64,000 nt of DNA from Pleomorphochaeta sp963678575 (GCA_963678575.2 CAXXHV010000002.1:1860001-1924000); one strand, 5' to 3'. Shown: positions 36,093 through 45,719, counted from the stretch's first letter. Notes: a model not told the origin generated them from the sequence alone. Numbers and translations are program-made.

Positions 36093-37490
36093 CTAAAATC
36101 CATTTTTATATGGGGTAAAAGCAACACTATTATTTCTTAAAATATCAGTACAAACTTTTTCTCCATCACTATTTACCTTTGTTTCATCAATTTTTGTTAG
36201 TTTTCCATTTTCAAATACAATCTCCCCATTGATCATAGTTAAATCAACGTTTCCTGTTACTCCACATCTTGGAATAATATTTTTTGGATCATGTATTGTT
36301 CCTGTTAATTCAAGAGTACTTGCATCTATCATAAATAAATCAGCTGCCATATTCTCTGCTAAATGTCCAATATCTTTTCTTCCTAAAGTATATGCACCTT
36401 CAGAAGTAGCCATTTTTAAAATATCATAACCACTAATTGAGCCTCCTCGTTCTTTACCAAAATAACATTGCATTAGAAATGCAATTCTCATTGCATCTAA
36501 TAGATTAGAACTATCATTAGTTGCAGAACCATCACATCCAAGAGATACATGAGTGCCAAACTCTTTTAATTCTTTCATTGGTAATATTGGAAATCCCCCT
36601 AAAATTGCTGGAGAAGGACAATGACTTATACTTGTCTTGTAATTTGCTAATCTTTTATATTCCTCTTGATTTAACTCCCAACAATGAGCTAACCAAACAT
36701 CATCGCCAATAAAACCAACATCTTCACACCAATCTAGAGTCCTCATTCCATAACGTTCCATCATTATAGAGTTTTCACCTTCTCCTAAATGAGTATGCAA
36801 TCTAAGTTTTAATTTTCTTGCTAGTTTTACAGATTCAACAAATGTTTCTTTATATGAATTAATAGGCTGACAGGGAGCTACAATTATTTGACTCATACTA
36901 AAATCATTAGGATCATGATATTTATTTGCTAATCTTTCAATATCATTTAAAAAAGTATCAGTACTCTCAACCATAACATCTGGCATGGTACTTCCCATAG
37001 ATTTTGGAAGTGTATTACAGCCTCTACCAGCATGATATCTAATCCCTAATTGTGAAGCAGCTTTCATTTGATAATCAACAGCTTCAATTCCTGTTTTATC
37101 TGTATAGCAATATTGATGATCGAAGGCTGTTGTACATCCATGTTTTATTAAGTCTGCCATAGCAGTCATACTAGAATAATATATTACTTGATTATCTATT
37201 AATGAAAAAATTGGATAAATTGTATCTAACCACTGTGGAACACTCATATTTGGATAATCAACAGTTTCAAGATTTCTTACAAAAGTTTGAAAGAAATGAT
37301 GATGCGTATTAATTAATCCTGGATATATATTTTTACCTTTACAATCTACGACTCTATCTGCTTTTATATTTATATCTTTAGAAATTGTTTTTATAATTTT
37401 ATCTTCAACTAATAAATCAGTTTTATAATAAACTGTATCTTTTTCATCACAACTAACTATGGCATTTGCATTTTTAAATAAAGTAATCAT
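36093..37490 (-). CDS. Amidohydrolase, 8-oxoguanine/guanine deaminase-like
   Basis: 465-residue member of the metal-dependent TIM-barrel amidohydrolases. The metal site shows PGLINTHHHFFQ (H63, H65), HTHLGEGE, LAHC and GCDGSATNDSSN. The HHHFFQT and GCDGSATND forms are closest to the 8-oxoguanine deaminase/hydroxychloroatrazine group (from memory), not to classical GuaD. It is first in the operon with a purine-type BMP transporter, so deamination of an imported (oxo)purine is the best guess. AAGGAG lies 5 nt before the ATG. Confidence 0.8.
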   Translation of the reverse strand: MITLFKNANAIVSCDEKDTVYYKTDLLVEDKIIKTISKDINIKADRVVDCKGKNIYPGLINTHHHFFQTFVRNLETVDYPNMSVPQWLDTIYPIFSLIDNQVIYYSSMTAMADLIKHGCTTAFDHQYCYTDKTGIEAVDYQMKAASQLGIRYHAGRGCNTLPKSMGSTMPDVMVESTDTFLNDIERLANKYHDPNDFSMSQIIVAPCQPINSYKETFVESVKLARKLKLRLHTHLGEGENSIMMERYGMRTLDWCEDVGFIGDDVWLAHCWELNQEEYKRLANYKTSISHCPSPAILGGFPILPMKELKEFGTHVSLGCDGSATNDSSNLLDAMRIAFLMQCYFGKERGGSISGYDILKMATSEGAYTLGRKDIGHLAENMAADLFMIDASTLELTGTIHDPKNIIPRCGVTGNVDLTMINGEIVFENGKLTKIDETKVNSDGEKVCTDILRNNSVAFTPYKNGF

Positions 37491-37514
37491 GTTTACTCCT
37501 TAATTCTCATAAAA

Positions 37515-37545
37515 AGTATACAAGTTATAGTAAGTATAAGGTCAA
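37515..37545 (-). promoter_or_regulatory. Candidate promoter of the nucleoside operon
   Basis: Minus strand TTGACC (37545-37540), 19-bp spacer, TATACT (37520-37515). The long spacer makes this tentative. The leader would be very short, leaving no room for a purine riboswitch. Confidence 0.4.
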
Positions 37546-37668
37546 TCTAAAAATGAAAAATAAATAATTTATTACTATGTAATAAATTACATCAAACTCC
37601 ATATAATATTTTATTACAAAATCTATTTTTTTATATCAAAAAAAAATCATCACAATAAAAAAAAATTT

Positions 37669-37704
37669 AATTTTTACATTAATTTTTACATTAATTTTTA
37701 CAAA
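37669..37704. repeat. 12-bp tandem repeat, about 2.8 copies
   Basis: AATTTTTACATT at 37669, 37681 and (last bases diverged) 37693. Low-complexity AT tandem in a long intergenic gap. Confidence 0.7.
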
Positions 37705-37769
37705 ATTTATTTTAATAAAAGTGAAAAGACCAAAATGGATACAAATTATTTTTTATCAAAAAATTATGC

Positions 37770-38005
37770 TAGAATTTGAGTAGGAATCAAAACAGTGAGC
37801 ACCCAAATCTCAATGAGGAAGTTAGAAACACTCAATTATATACTATGTCCAAAATTTCTTAATCAATAAATTATTTGACAAGGATACTCTGCGATAATAG
37901 TGATTCTTTATATATTCAAATCCTAATAAAACTTCCATCTAGCGATTTCTTTTCTCTTAAAGATACTATCTGGGAAAGTCTTTTACAAAAAAATTAATTA
38001 TTTCA
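37770..38005. other. Less AT-rich gene-free segment, possible sRNA or gene remnant
   Basis: After an extended -10-like TATGCTAGAAT (37765-37775) comes about 230 bp that looks compositionally closer to coding DNA than its flanks. No frame exceeds about 45 codons. Two short open stretches on the plus strand lie in different frames: MRKLETLNYILCPKF from 37813, and a segment ending FFSLKDTIWESLLQKN before 37998. GGAAGTT (about 37816) can pair with AACTTCC (about 37930). I cannot tell a structured RNA from a decayed gene. Confidence 0.35.
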
Positions 38006-38028
38006 AATAATCTCTATACTTAAAAGTT

Positions 38029-38089
38029 AAAAAAAATATTTCCAAATTTAAAATCTATTCTTTTGAATAAAAAATATAATTTGGAAATA
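38029..38089 (-). terminator. Terminator of the mgtC pair
   Basis: 12-bp perfect stem TATTTCCAAATT/AATTTGGAAATA with an inner ATTC/GAAT stem. On the minus strand it runs into eight Ts. Confidence 0.8.
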
Positions 38090-38118
38090 AGAAGTAGCTT
38101 ATTACGATAACAAAAAGA

Positions 38119-38811
38119 CTATTGAGTCAAAGTATCTATAAAGTCAACATTTTCAATTGCTAATATTTCTTCTATTGCAGATTCAATAAGTTTTGTATTT
38201 TTTACTTTTATTGTAACAAAAGCTTTTGTTATTTTATTAGCTTTGTTCATCTCCATATCAATGATAGTCATCTTATTTTTGTCAAATATTTTTGAAATAT
38301 CTTTGATTGTACCTTTTTTCTTAAATTCAATATAGAAAATTTCTCTTGTGTATTTTCTAATATATTTATTCTCAACTTTACCTAAGGCTAATTCAACAAA
38401 AAGAACAGCTAATGTAGCAGCAATACCACCTTCATAATACCCCGCACCTAGGCATAACCCTATGATTGCAGTTGTCCAAAGACCCGCTGCTGTTGTAAGG
38501 CCTTTTACATCTTTTCTTTTTGTAATAATAATTGTTCCAGCACCAATAAAACCCATTCCTGCAATAACTTGAGCTCCTAATCTTGCAAGGTCTGTATACA
38601 TATGTAATTCTAAATATAAATATTGAGAAGTTAATGTTGTAAGCGCAGAACCAACACAAATTAGAATATGTGTTCTAAAACCTGCTGGTCTTCGTTTTGA
38701 TTCTCTTTCAAGACCAATTAATCCTCCAAATACCATAGCTAAAATTAATCTAATAAATATTGAGAATAAATTAAATTCTCTTAAATAATTCAAATAACCT
38801 AAATAATCCAT
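38119..38811 (-). CDS. MgtC/SapB-family membrane protein (second of tandem pair)
   Basis: 230 residues: four to five N-terminal helices with the family core GGLIGLERESKRRPAGFRTH (about 31-50), GAQVIAGMGFIGAGTI and TTAAGLW, then a soluble C-terminal domain of about 80 residues resembling the ACT-like tail of longer MgtC proteins. MgtC proteins help survival under low Mg2+ or in hosts and can modulate F-type ATPase; here the role is unknown. It lies 11 bp downstream of a paralogue. Confidence 0.9.
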   Translation of the reverse strand: MDYLGYLNYLREFNLFSIFIRLILAMVFGGLIGLERESKRRPAGFRTHILICVGSALTTLTSQYLYLELHMYTDLARLGAQVIAGMGFIGAGTIIITKRKDVKGLTTAAGLWTTAIIGLCLGAGYYEGGIAATLAVLFVELALGKVENKYIRKYTREIFYIEFKKKGTIKDISKIFDKNKMTIIDMEMNKANKITKAFVTIKVKNTKLIESAIEEILAIENVDFIDTLTQ

Positions 38812-38822
38812 AAATACTGCCC

Positions 38823-39548
38823 CTATATTTCTTCTACATTACATATTTCATCAAATTCTGAAAGTGCCATTATTACTTCAGAATGCTTTATGTTTTTATC
38901 ACTGAGTTGCATGTAAAAATTTGCTCCTATTAATGTTTTAGGATCATCAAAATTATTCATTACATCCAATTCAAATATTGAAATATTTAATGATTTAATT
39001 AATTCAATTACATGTTTTAATGATTTAATTGATCTAAATTCAATATATACATTCATATTTTTTGAATTCAATAAATTTGAATCTTCAATAAGAGGCAAAC
39101 CAAACAAACAAATTAATATTATTAAAAAACCTATTATTGCACCTTCATAAAAACCTGAACCCAAAGCTAATCCCATACAACCTGAAGCCCATAATCCCGC
39201 TGCTGTTGTCATTCCTTTTATTTTTTGAGTACCTGATAAAATAATTGAGCCAGCCCCTAAGAACCCTATACCATTAATAACTTGAGCCCCATAACGACTT
39301 AAATCAAGACCAATTCCATTTATTTTGTACGCTTCATTCCATAATGTATTAACCATAGAATATTCAAATTGAGCTAAAGTCATAGTAAGCACGGCACCTA
39401 TACTAACTAACATATAAGTTCTAATCCCTGCTGGTCTTTGTTTAAGGTTTCTTGAAAAACCTAAAAAACCACTAAATATTATACCTAGAAATAAACGAAC
39501 ACAAAGTGATAAAAAGTTTAATTCCCTCAACGAACCTAAATCTAACAT
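38823..39548 (-). CDS. MgtC/SapB-family membrane protein (first of tandem pair)
   Basis: 241 residues with the same architecture: FLGFSRNLKQRPAGIRTYML, RYGAQVINGIGFLGAGSI and MTTAAGLWASGC, then a C-terminal soluble domain. The conserved Glu of LERE is replaced (SRNL), unlike the downstream copy. It has a longer insertion between helices 2 and 3. The pair probably arose by duplication and may form a heteromer. I looked for an M-box Mg2+ riboswitch in the 189 bp upstream and did not see one. Confidence 0.9.
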   Translation of the reverse strand: MLDLGSLRELNFLSLCVRLFLGIIFSGFLGFSRNLKQRPAGIRTYMLVSIGAVLTMTLAQFEYSMVNTLWNEAYKINGIGLDLSRYGAQVINGIGFLGAGSIILSGTQKIKGMTTAAGLWASGCMGLALGSGFYEGAIIGFLIILICLFGLPLIEDSNLLNSKNMNVYIEFRSIKSLKHVIELIKSLNISIFELDVMNNFDDPKTLIGANFYMQLSDKNIKHSEVIMALSEFDEICNVEEI

Positions 39549-39737
39549 TAATTCCTCTCTTTTTTATTATCATAAGATTATAAACCACAATTCTTAGAAA
39601 GGAAAGCGTTCATTTTTTTCATTTATGAAAGATATTTGATTAAAACAAAAATGCAAAATTTATATAATATAATCATTTTTCATAAATAAGTTTTATAATA
39701 TTGAGGCGTAAGAATAAATAAATAATTTATAAAAAAA

Positions 39738-40922
39738 TTATTCTTTAAAATTAAAATTTCTAATTGTTTGAGAAAAACTATTCAATAAATCTATTCCAAC
39801 TTTTTGTTTCCAAGGATTATCAAATACATTCTCATAAGTTAAAAAAAGATGTTCTCTGAGCATTGATGCTGCACCAAAGGCTATTGAATCAACACCTTCA
39901 GTTGCTTTTTGAATAATACAATTATTATATCCTTTATATAAACTGTTTCTCTGAATCTCAGCTTTTAAACAAGGCTCTATATCATCAAAATATTGAACTA
40001 AATCACCACCAATACTTATTTGCGTCAAATTAAGAATATTAACTAAAAAAGCCATATCACGAGATAATTCAATTTTTACTCTTTCTATAATATCTCTATC
40101 AGATTTCATTAATAAAAATTCTTCATTTGTTATTGAAAATTGAGTTTTATTCCCAATCACGTATTGCGGATTCTGATATTCACCAGCAGAAAACTCTTTA
40201 CCATAATGAACTCTTTTATCAATTACAATTCCAATTCCTATTGCTAATAAATGAGTATTATCTCCTAGAAATCTAGCTTTTCTAAATTCTCCTAGTATAA
40301 AAAGAAAGTCTTGTTCTCTATTATTATTTATATTAGCTAATTCACCCCAACATCCACAATTTGCATCATTCTCAATAAATACAGGGACATCGATAAAAGA
40401 TTTTACCTCATCATAAAAATTTTGCTCATCCATAATTCCTAATGGATTAGAGCCACTAATAATACCCTTGTGAGTATTAATAATTCCAGAAATAGCAACT
40501 CCAATTCCCAAAAGAGGAAGGTTCTTTTTTTCAATTTCCTTTAATACTTTTCTATATATATTAATAAAAGTATCAATGAAACTAGGACTCTCTTCTACTT
40601 CCCCTTTAATAGTCTCAAGAATCTGTCCATTTAGACTTACAAAAATTGCAACAAAAAAATCAGTCCTTATCTCTAATCCTAACAAGATACCACTTTGATC
40701 ACGTATCTTTAACCCTATTGGAGTTCTACCTTTTTTATAGACAGGATTCTCATCTACTATTTCTTCTATTAATTGTAAGTCAACTAGCCTATTAACTACA
40801 ACAGTTATTGTAGATCTATCTAAACCAAGCTGCTTTGAAATCTCAATTCTGCTTATTCCTGGATTTAAATATATCAATTTTATAACTCTAATAATATTAT
40901 TACTATTTTGAACAACTCTCAA
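39738..40922 (-). CDS. ROK-family (NagC/XylR-like) transcriptional regulator
   Basis: 394 residues. N-terminal winged HTH (ISRIEISKQLGLDRSTITVVVNRLVD, about 19-44) is followed by a ROK sugar-kinase-like domain with GVAISGI, FIENDANCGCWGE and IGIGIVID. The kinase DxGxT motif is degraded and the HxC-type zinc cluster CGxxGC is absent, so it is a regulator rather than a kinase. It follows the giant phosphorylase-like gene by 64 bp on the same strand, so it most likely responds to that enzyme's sugar. Confidence 0.88.
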   Translation of the reverse strand: MRVVQNSNNIIRVIKLIYLNPGISRIEISKQLGLDRSTITVVVNRLVDLQLIEEIVDENPVYKKGRTPIGLKIRDQSGILLGLEIRTDFFVAIFVSLNGQILETIKGEVEESPSFIDTFINIYRKVLKEIEKKNLPLLGIGVAISGIINTHKGIISGSNPLGIMDEQNFYDEVKSFIDVPVFIENDANCGCWGELANINNNREQDFLFILGEFRKARFLGDNTHLLAIGIGIVIDKRVHYGKEFSAGEYQNPQYVIGNKTQFSITNEEFLLMKSDRDIIERVKIELSRDMAFLVNILNLTQISIGGDLVQYFDDIEPCLKAEIQRNSLYKGYNNCIIQKATEGVDSIAFGAASMLREHLFLTYENVFDNPWKQKVGIDLLNSFSQTIRNFNFKE

Positions 40923-40986
40923 AATTTTATCCCTTAATTTATAAATTATAAATATTTTTATCCTAATAAAACTATAATAAAGACAA

Positions 40987-43900
40987 TTATATTACTACTT
41001 GAATGTGTTTTATTTCACCACTTCGATTAAAAATACTACTACTTATCTTTTTGTCTAATACGTTTTTATTTATCTCTAAATGTTGTCCCTTATTATACAA
41101 TACTGTAATCTTTTTGGAACCAGATAATGTATATATTATTGGGATTTGACATAAAGTAAAACCTAATTGATTAACTTTTAATAAAATACGCTCTTCTTTA
41201 CCAGCAATTGAATAATACTTAAACTCTTTTTCATTATCTAAAAACTCTTTTTTATTTATTAGACTATCATCAAAGATTATTTCACCATTTCTAACAATTA
41301 TCCCAAGTTCTCCCATTCTAGAAATTATATCCTCTTTAACTTGTCCAGTCATTCCTGGTTGTTTAACACCAGCGGTCCCTGGAGTATGAGAATAAGGATC
41401 TGTTGGGAAAGCTCCATATAATTTTGGAGATTTGTATAAACCGATACCTTCTTTTATTTCATAATAATAATCTTTTAATCTATCAATTAATTTCTGATTA
41501 CTACCATTATCAATTGCAGTAAAATAACATTCTTCAACAGCTAGTAGCAATTTTGAGACCATATGCCAATAAATACTTCCAAGTCCTTCATAACCATAGA
41601 AAGTACCAGAGCGTCCAGTAAAAGCTCTATGATTAAAAACTTCTTCATAAATATTAAGAACTTCAATTTTTTCATTTTCTACAAGATTTCCATATTTTGT
41701 ATTTTTTAATAATGAAAGAGTCTTAGATAATACTTCGGCATTTCTAAAAGCTTCATTAAAATGATATTGTCCATTTTTATCTATACTAATTATTGATTTA
41801 TCATTATCAGCAACCAATTTCATTAAAAGCTTTGACTTATCTACTTGCTGCTTTGGGATAATATTTTTTTCAATAAATCTTGGAAGCTCTCTATTAGGAT
41901 AAAGTAAATAACTATATTGATCTTCTCTAAATAATTTACTAACTCTTAGTGCTTCAAGAACATCTAAACTTTCACTAGCAGACAAATATCCTGAACTTAA
42001 TACGGAAACTTGACCTTCAAGCATTTCATAAAGATAAGAAATTGAAATTCCCTCTTCATTAATTGTTATTAAATTATATGAATGATATAGTCCATCAGCT
42101 CTCTTATTTACTTTTATTGATTGATCAATATAACTCAATGCTAATTGGGTAAATAAAATTAATTCATCTGAATCAACACTATCTTGATTTTTTTCAAAGG
42201 ACTTTTGGTATATTGATCTTCTATATTTTTCTCCAGCTTTACCAAGTGAATCTACAAACAATAATCTTTCTTTATCTGAAAATCCCAATTCAAGTTTTGC
42301 AATATTATCAGAAAAAAGATTTAATTCACTCTCAAACAAACTTTTAAGAGATTTTGATATTTTAAAGTTTGTTTTTTTAAGTGTTGAAAATTGATTATTC
42401 CAAAACTTCAAAAATCTACGTAGATAATAAAGAGTCACCATTGAAACCCCATTACCTACCAATGCATTATTTGCATCATTCCATTCAGGACGTTGAGTAT
42501 TTAACCAAATCCCTGCTTCAGGAATAAAATTACTTAATTTCACTAAAAGAGTAATTAGAATTTTTTCTATAAAATTTACATGATAAACTTGATTCTTTGA
42601 ATTAAGAATAAGTCTTCCATCACTACCCATTTCATTTACAAGAGTAGTAATTTCATTATTTAATTCATAATCAAAATCAATTGTTTCTTTAGGGTTTTTC
42701 TTAATTTCATCATAAGATTTAATCCTATAAGGAACATTTGCAAAAGCAAAAATATCTTTTGAAAATAATTCTTCTAATTTGTCAGGATAATATTTATTTG
42801 ATAATTCAAGAAGTTTTTGTAAATAAATAATCTGATGATCTCCCCAGTAACCTATATATGCCCAAGGATCATTTTCATCAGGGATTTCCCAATCTATTCC
42901 ATTTCTCATAACTCTATAAGGATTATATCCATCAGCGGTTGAGGCATTTAGAAATTTACAAATAATATTTTCAATATATTCTGGGTAAGAAAGTGATAAA
43001 GCTTCCCAGTTTTGAAAGATATCACGCCAGTTACCTTGATAATCTAATTTCTCACTTCCATCAGGATTTTTATTTTCAATTGAAAAAATATTCCAAGGGC
43101 GACTTGGGTCTCCATGTCTTCTACTAAAACTTAAAGGAAGATATTCATAACAAAGTCGAATGAAATCAGGATTATTTGTATTTTCTGCTTGTTTAATAAG
43201 ATCAGTAATTAGTATTTCGTTTGGGAATTTATTAAGAAAATTCTCAAATTCAATACTAATCCTTTTATTACTTCTATTAACAAATTTAATAAAATCCTCT
43301 AGATAAATAGTATATCCATTAGGATAAGTACCACCTCTTAAAATATTAAACATTGTTTTTGAAAAATGACTAACAGAACATAATTCTTCATTACTACACT
43401 GTAACCCATCAGCTCCAGCAACTTTCTTAATAAGATTTATAGTACCTTTATTAATATCATTTTCAACTTCTTCTTCAATAAATTCATTTGATTTAATTAG
43501 ACTATTTAAATTAGCTACTTTAGTAGAATTTTGATTTACTTCAGCTACAGTAATCCATTTGAAACTACTTTCTTTATCAAAAGATAATTTAGTTGAAAGA
43601 TAATAAGAACCTCTTCTAGCTCTAATATCAGTTTCTGTATAAAGAGGTACCCCTCTTTTAAAGTTATTCAGTTGATTATCTGAAAGAAGAATCTTTGTAT
43701 CATTCAAACCTTTTGACCAAAGTGTTGTTGCAATCAAAGATTCACTAGGCTCTGCTCTATCAACAGGGATAGAACTAAGAAAAAATAAAGCAAGGGCTGT
43801 TTCTTCTATTAATTCATTTTTTTTATAACTATCTAAAAGATTGCTATACTCATTCTGAAATGCATAATCAATTCCACTTGGAAGAATATTACTGATTCCA

Positions 43901-44436
43901 TCTAAAATTTCAATATTAATTTCTTTATTTTCTAAATTACTTATTTTAGATTTTTTCACAATTCCAAACTTATCACTTGTATACCAGCCATATTCAAAAG
44001 CAAGTCCAAAATCTTTATTAATTTCTTGAAAAATAAGCTTGTTTCCAAATTCACTTTTATAAAGATTTCTTTCTATATTATAAATATTTACAAGTTCTTT
44101 ATTAAAAGGCTCCCACAAATAAATTTTATTATCTTTTTCAACTTTAATAATTGTTTTACTTCCTGTAATTCCACAATAATCATGAATTTTATCAACAGTG
44201 CAATAAGGAAAAAGTGAATTATCTCTATTCTTTCTACCCGCAGATAATGAACCATTGCTTGAAATAAATATCCAATGATTTGAATCACTGACTATTGTCA
44301 TAAAAAAGTCTGCCATTTGATCATAATTTGAAATTTTATAAAATTTCTCATTATTAATATTTACAAATTCTCCACAGACTTGTGAAAAGTTAAAGTTTAG
44401 AGCAGTCTCTCCTAAATTTATTTGGCTATTGTTCAT
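40987..44436 (-). CDS. Giant phosphorylase/hydrolase-like enzyme (clan GH-Q-like, uncertain)
   Basis: 1149 residues, no signal peptide, so cytoplasmic. I do not recognise it with certainty. A beta-rich N-terminal third is followed by a helical barrel region with SRRHGDPSRPWN, YQGNWRDIFQNWEAL, ADGYNPYR, DPWAYIGYWGDHQI and PEWNDANNALVG. D654 in that last motif occupies the place of the catalytic Asp in GH94 phosphorylases (xWND). The size suits the 1,100-1,200-residue beta-1,3-glucan phosphorylases GH149/GH161, and this is my best guess. It is paired with a ROK sugar regulator. The ribosome site is GAGGAAG. An orphan family is also possible. Confidence 0.55.
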   Translation of the reverse strand: MNNSQINLGETALNFNFSQVCGEFVNINNEKFYKISNYDQMADFFMTIVSDSNHWIFISSNGSLSAGRKNRDNSLFPYCTVDKIHDYCGITGSKTIIKVEKDNKIYLWEPFNKELVNIYNIERNLYKSEFGNKLIFQEINKDFGLAFEYGWYTSDKFGIVKKSKISNLENKEINIEILDGISNILPSGIDYAFQNEYSNLLDSYKKNELIEETALALFFLSSIPVDRAEPSESLIATTLWSKGLNDTKILLSDNQLNNFKRGVPLYTETDIRARRGSYYLSTKLSFDKESSFKWITVAEVNQNSTKVANLNSLIKSNEFIEEEVENDINKGTINLIKKVAGADGLQCSNEELCSVSHFSKTMFNILRGGTYPNGYTIYLEDFIKFVNRSNKRISIEFENFLNKFPNEILITDLIKQAENTNNPDFIRLCYEYLPLSFSRRHGDPSRPWNIFSIENKNPDGSEKLDYQGNWRDIFQNWEALSLSYPEYIENIICKFLNASTADGYNPYRVMRNGIDWEIPDENDPWAYIGYWGDHQIIYLQKLLELSNKYYPDKLEELFSKDIFAFANVPYRIKSYDEIKKNPKETIDFDYELNNEITTLVNEMGSDGRLILNSKNQVYHVNFIEKILITLLVKLSNFIPEAGIWLNTQRPEWNDANNALVGNGVSMVTLYYLRRFLKFWNNQFSTLKKTNFKISKSLKSLFESELNLFSDNIAKLELGFSDKERLLFVDSLGKAGEKYRRSIYQKSFEKNQDSVDSDELILFTQLALSYIDQSIKVNKRADGLYHSYNLITINEEGISISYLYEMLEGQVSVLSSGYLSASESLDVLEALRVSKLFREDQYSYLLYPNRELPRFIEKNIIPKQQVDKSKLLMKLVADNDKSIISIDKNGQYHFNEAFRNAEVLSKTLSLLKNTKYGNLVENEKIEVLNIYEEVFNHRAFTGRSGTFYGYEGLGSIYWHMVSKLLLAVEECYFTAIDNGSNQKLIDRLKDYYYEIKEGIGLYKSPKLYGAFPTDPYSHTPGTAGVKQPGMTGQVKEDIISRMGELGIIVRNGEIIFDDSLINKKEFLDNEKEFKYYSIAGKEERILLKVNQLGFTLCQIPIIYTLSGSKKITVLYNKGQHLEINKNVLDKKISSSIFNRSGEIKHIQVVI

Positions 44437-44481
44437 AATTTGTTTGCTTCCTCATATTTTTTAATAAGCTAATACAAAAAA

Positions 44482-44527
44482 ACAATATCACAGTTAAAAA
44501 GTAATTGTCTATGTTGTTATTAACAAC
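44482..44527 (-). promoter_or_regulatory. Promoter of the phosphorylase-like gene with adjacent palindrome
   Basis: Minus strand TAGACA (44511-44506), 18-bp spacer, TATTGT (44487-44482). Directly upstream of the -35 is the perfect palindrome GTTGTTATTAACAAC (44513-44527, 7-bp arms). It could bind the ROK regulator. The site also lies upstream of the divergent MBL gene. Confidence 0.5.
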
Positions 44528-44687
44528 AAAATAAAATTATTGCTAAAAAATACAAATTTAGAAAAAATTTGATATATATTGAACAATAAGTGTTACTTAT
44601 TTTAAATTTTATTATGATTTTTTTATTATTGTTATATACTTTCATAAAAGTTAAATATTTAACAAATACTAACAAAGAGGTAAAAAA

Positions 44688-45623
44688 GTGAAATTAACTG
44701 AAGTCGATAAAGTAGAAATAAATATAATCATGGATAACTATGCAGATTGGATACTTGAAGATACTAAATATGTAAAAAGGGCAATGGATTCTAAAAATGG
44801 AAAAGAATTAAAAGTCCCGCTAATGGCCGAACATAGTCTTTGTCTTTTGATTAGTATTTATATTAACAATGAAAAACATGATATTCTTCTTGATACTGGA
44901 GAAAATGGAGTTTCACTTCAAAACAACTTAAATATTCTTGAACTAGATTTTAAAAATGTCGAAAACCTAATAATTAGTCATGCACACAGTGATCACACTC
45001 ACGCCCTCTCTTGGGTTATCTCTCAATTAAATAAATCAACTAGTGTTATTGCTCACCCTGATGTATTTCTTAGTGGAAGATCTTTTGTCGATAATGGGTT
45101 AACAATAATAAATGATTGTCCAACAAAAGAAACTATTTTATCTCATGGTAATTCAATTGTAGAATCTAAAAACCCTTATATTTCAGATAATAAATTATTT
45201 ATGGTAACTGGAGAAATTCCTAGAATTAATGACTTTGAAATATTAAATTATGAATCATATGTGATTAGAAATGGTGTTAAAGAATTTGATAAAATTCTTG
45301 ATGATCAAGCAATTGTAATTAATATTAAAGACAAAGGATTACTTGTGATATCAGGGTGTGCTCATGCTGGTATAATTAACACAATAAAATATGCTCAAAA
45401 AATAACTTCAATTGAAAGAATTTATGGAGTTATTGGAGGTTTTCATTTACCGCCAAAAATAAATTCAAATATCACAGAAAAAACAATTGAAGCTTTAAAA
45501 GAGTTAAATCCAAGCATTATAGTTCCTATGCATTGCACAGGTATTTATGCAATCTCTAGATTCATACAAGAGTTTAAAGATAATTGTAATTTATCTTGTG
45601 TGGGTTCTAAATTTACTTTTTAG
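44688..45623 (+). CDS. MBL-fold metallohydrolase (COG1237-type)
   Basis: 311 residues of the metallo-beta-lactamase fold. Metal ligands: SHAHSDHTHAL (HxHxDH), GCAHAG and the late PMHCTG His, plus GVIGGFHL, the pattern of the group often labelled RFA-P/dihydropterin synthase-like. That archaeal function is unlikely to apply here, so substrate is unknown. GTG start with AGAGG 7 nt upstream. Divergent from the phosphorylase-like gene across a shared 251-bp control region. Confidence 0.85.
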   Translation: MKLTEVDKVEINIIMDNYADWILEDTKYVKRAMDSKNGKELKVPLMAEHSLCLLISIYINNEKHDILLDTGENGVSLQNNLNILELDFKNVENLIISHAHSDHTHALSWVISQLNKSTSVIAHPDVFLSGRSFVDNGLTIINDCPTKETILSHGNSIVESKNPYISDNKLFMVTGEIPRINDFEILNYESYVIRNGVKEFDKILDDQAIVINIKDKGLLVISGCAHAGIINTIKYAQKITSIERIYGVIGGFHLPPKINSNITEKTIEALKELNPSIIVPMHCTGIYAISRFIQEFKDNCNLSCVGSKFTF

Positions 45624-45648
45624 TTTTTAATCTATTATTATGAAATAT

Positions 45649-45703
45649 AATATCTATTCGACTTATTTATAAAAAGTGTCTTACTTTATCGAATAGATAT
45701 TTA
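45649..45703. terminator. Bidirectional terminator
   Basis: 13-bp perfect stem AATATCTATTCGA/TCGAATAGATATT with a 27-nt loop, between convergent genes. Confidence 0.75.
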
Positions 45704-45719
45704 TTGTTTAAATAATGAT

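Noticed and set aside
37669..37704. CRISPR-like array
   Set aside because: Units are 12 bp, adjacent without spacers, and no cas genes are present.
38432..38659. Cys/Tyr-rich minus-strand frame inside mgtC
   Set aside because: A shifted frame of the same strand as a clear MgtC gene; composition is that of an out-of-frame translation.
39549..39737. M-box Mg2+ riboswitch before the mgtC pair
   Set aside because: No matching conserved segments, and the region is short and AT-rich.
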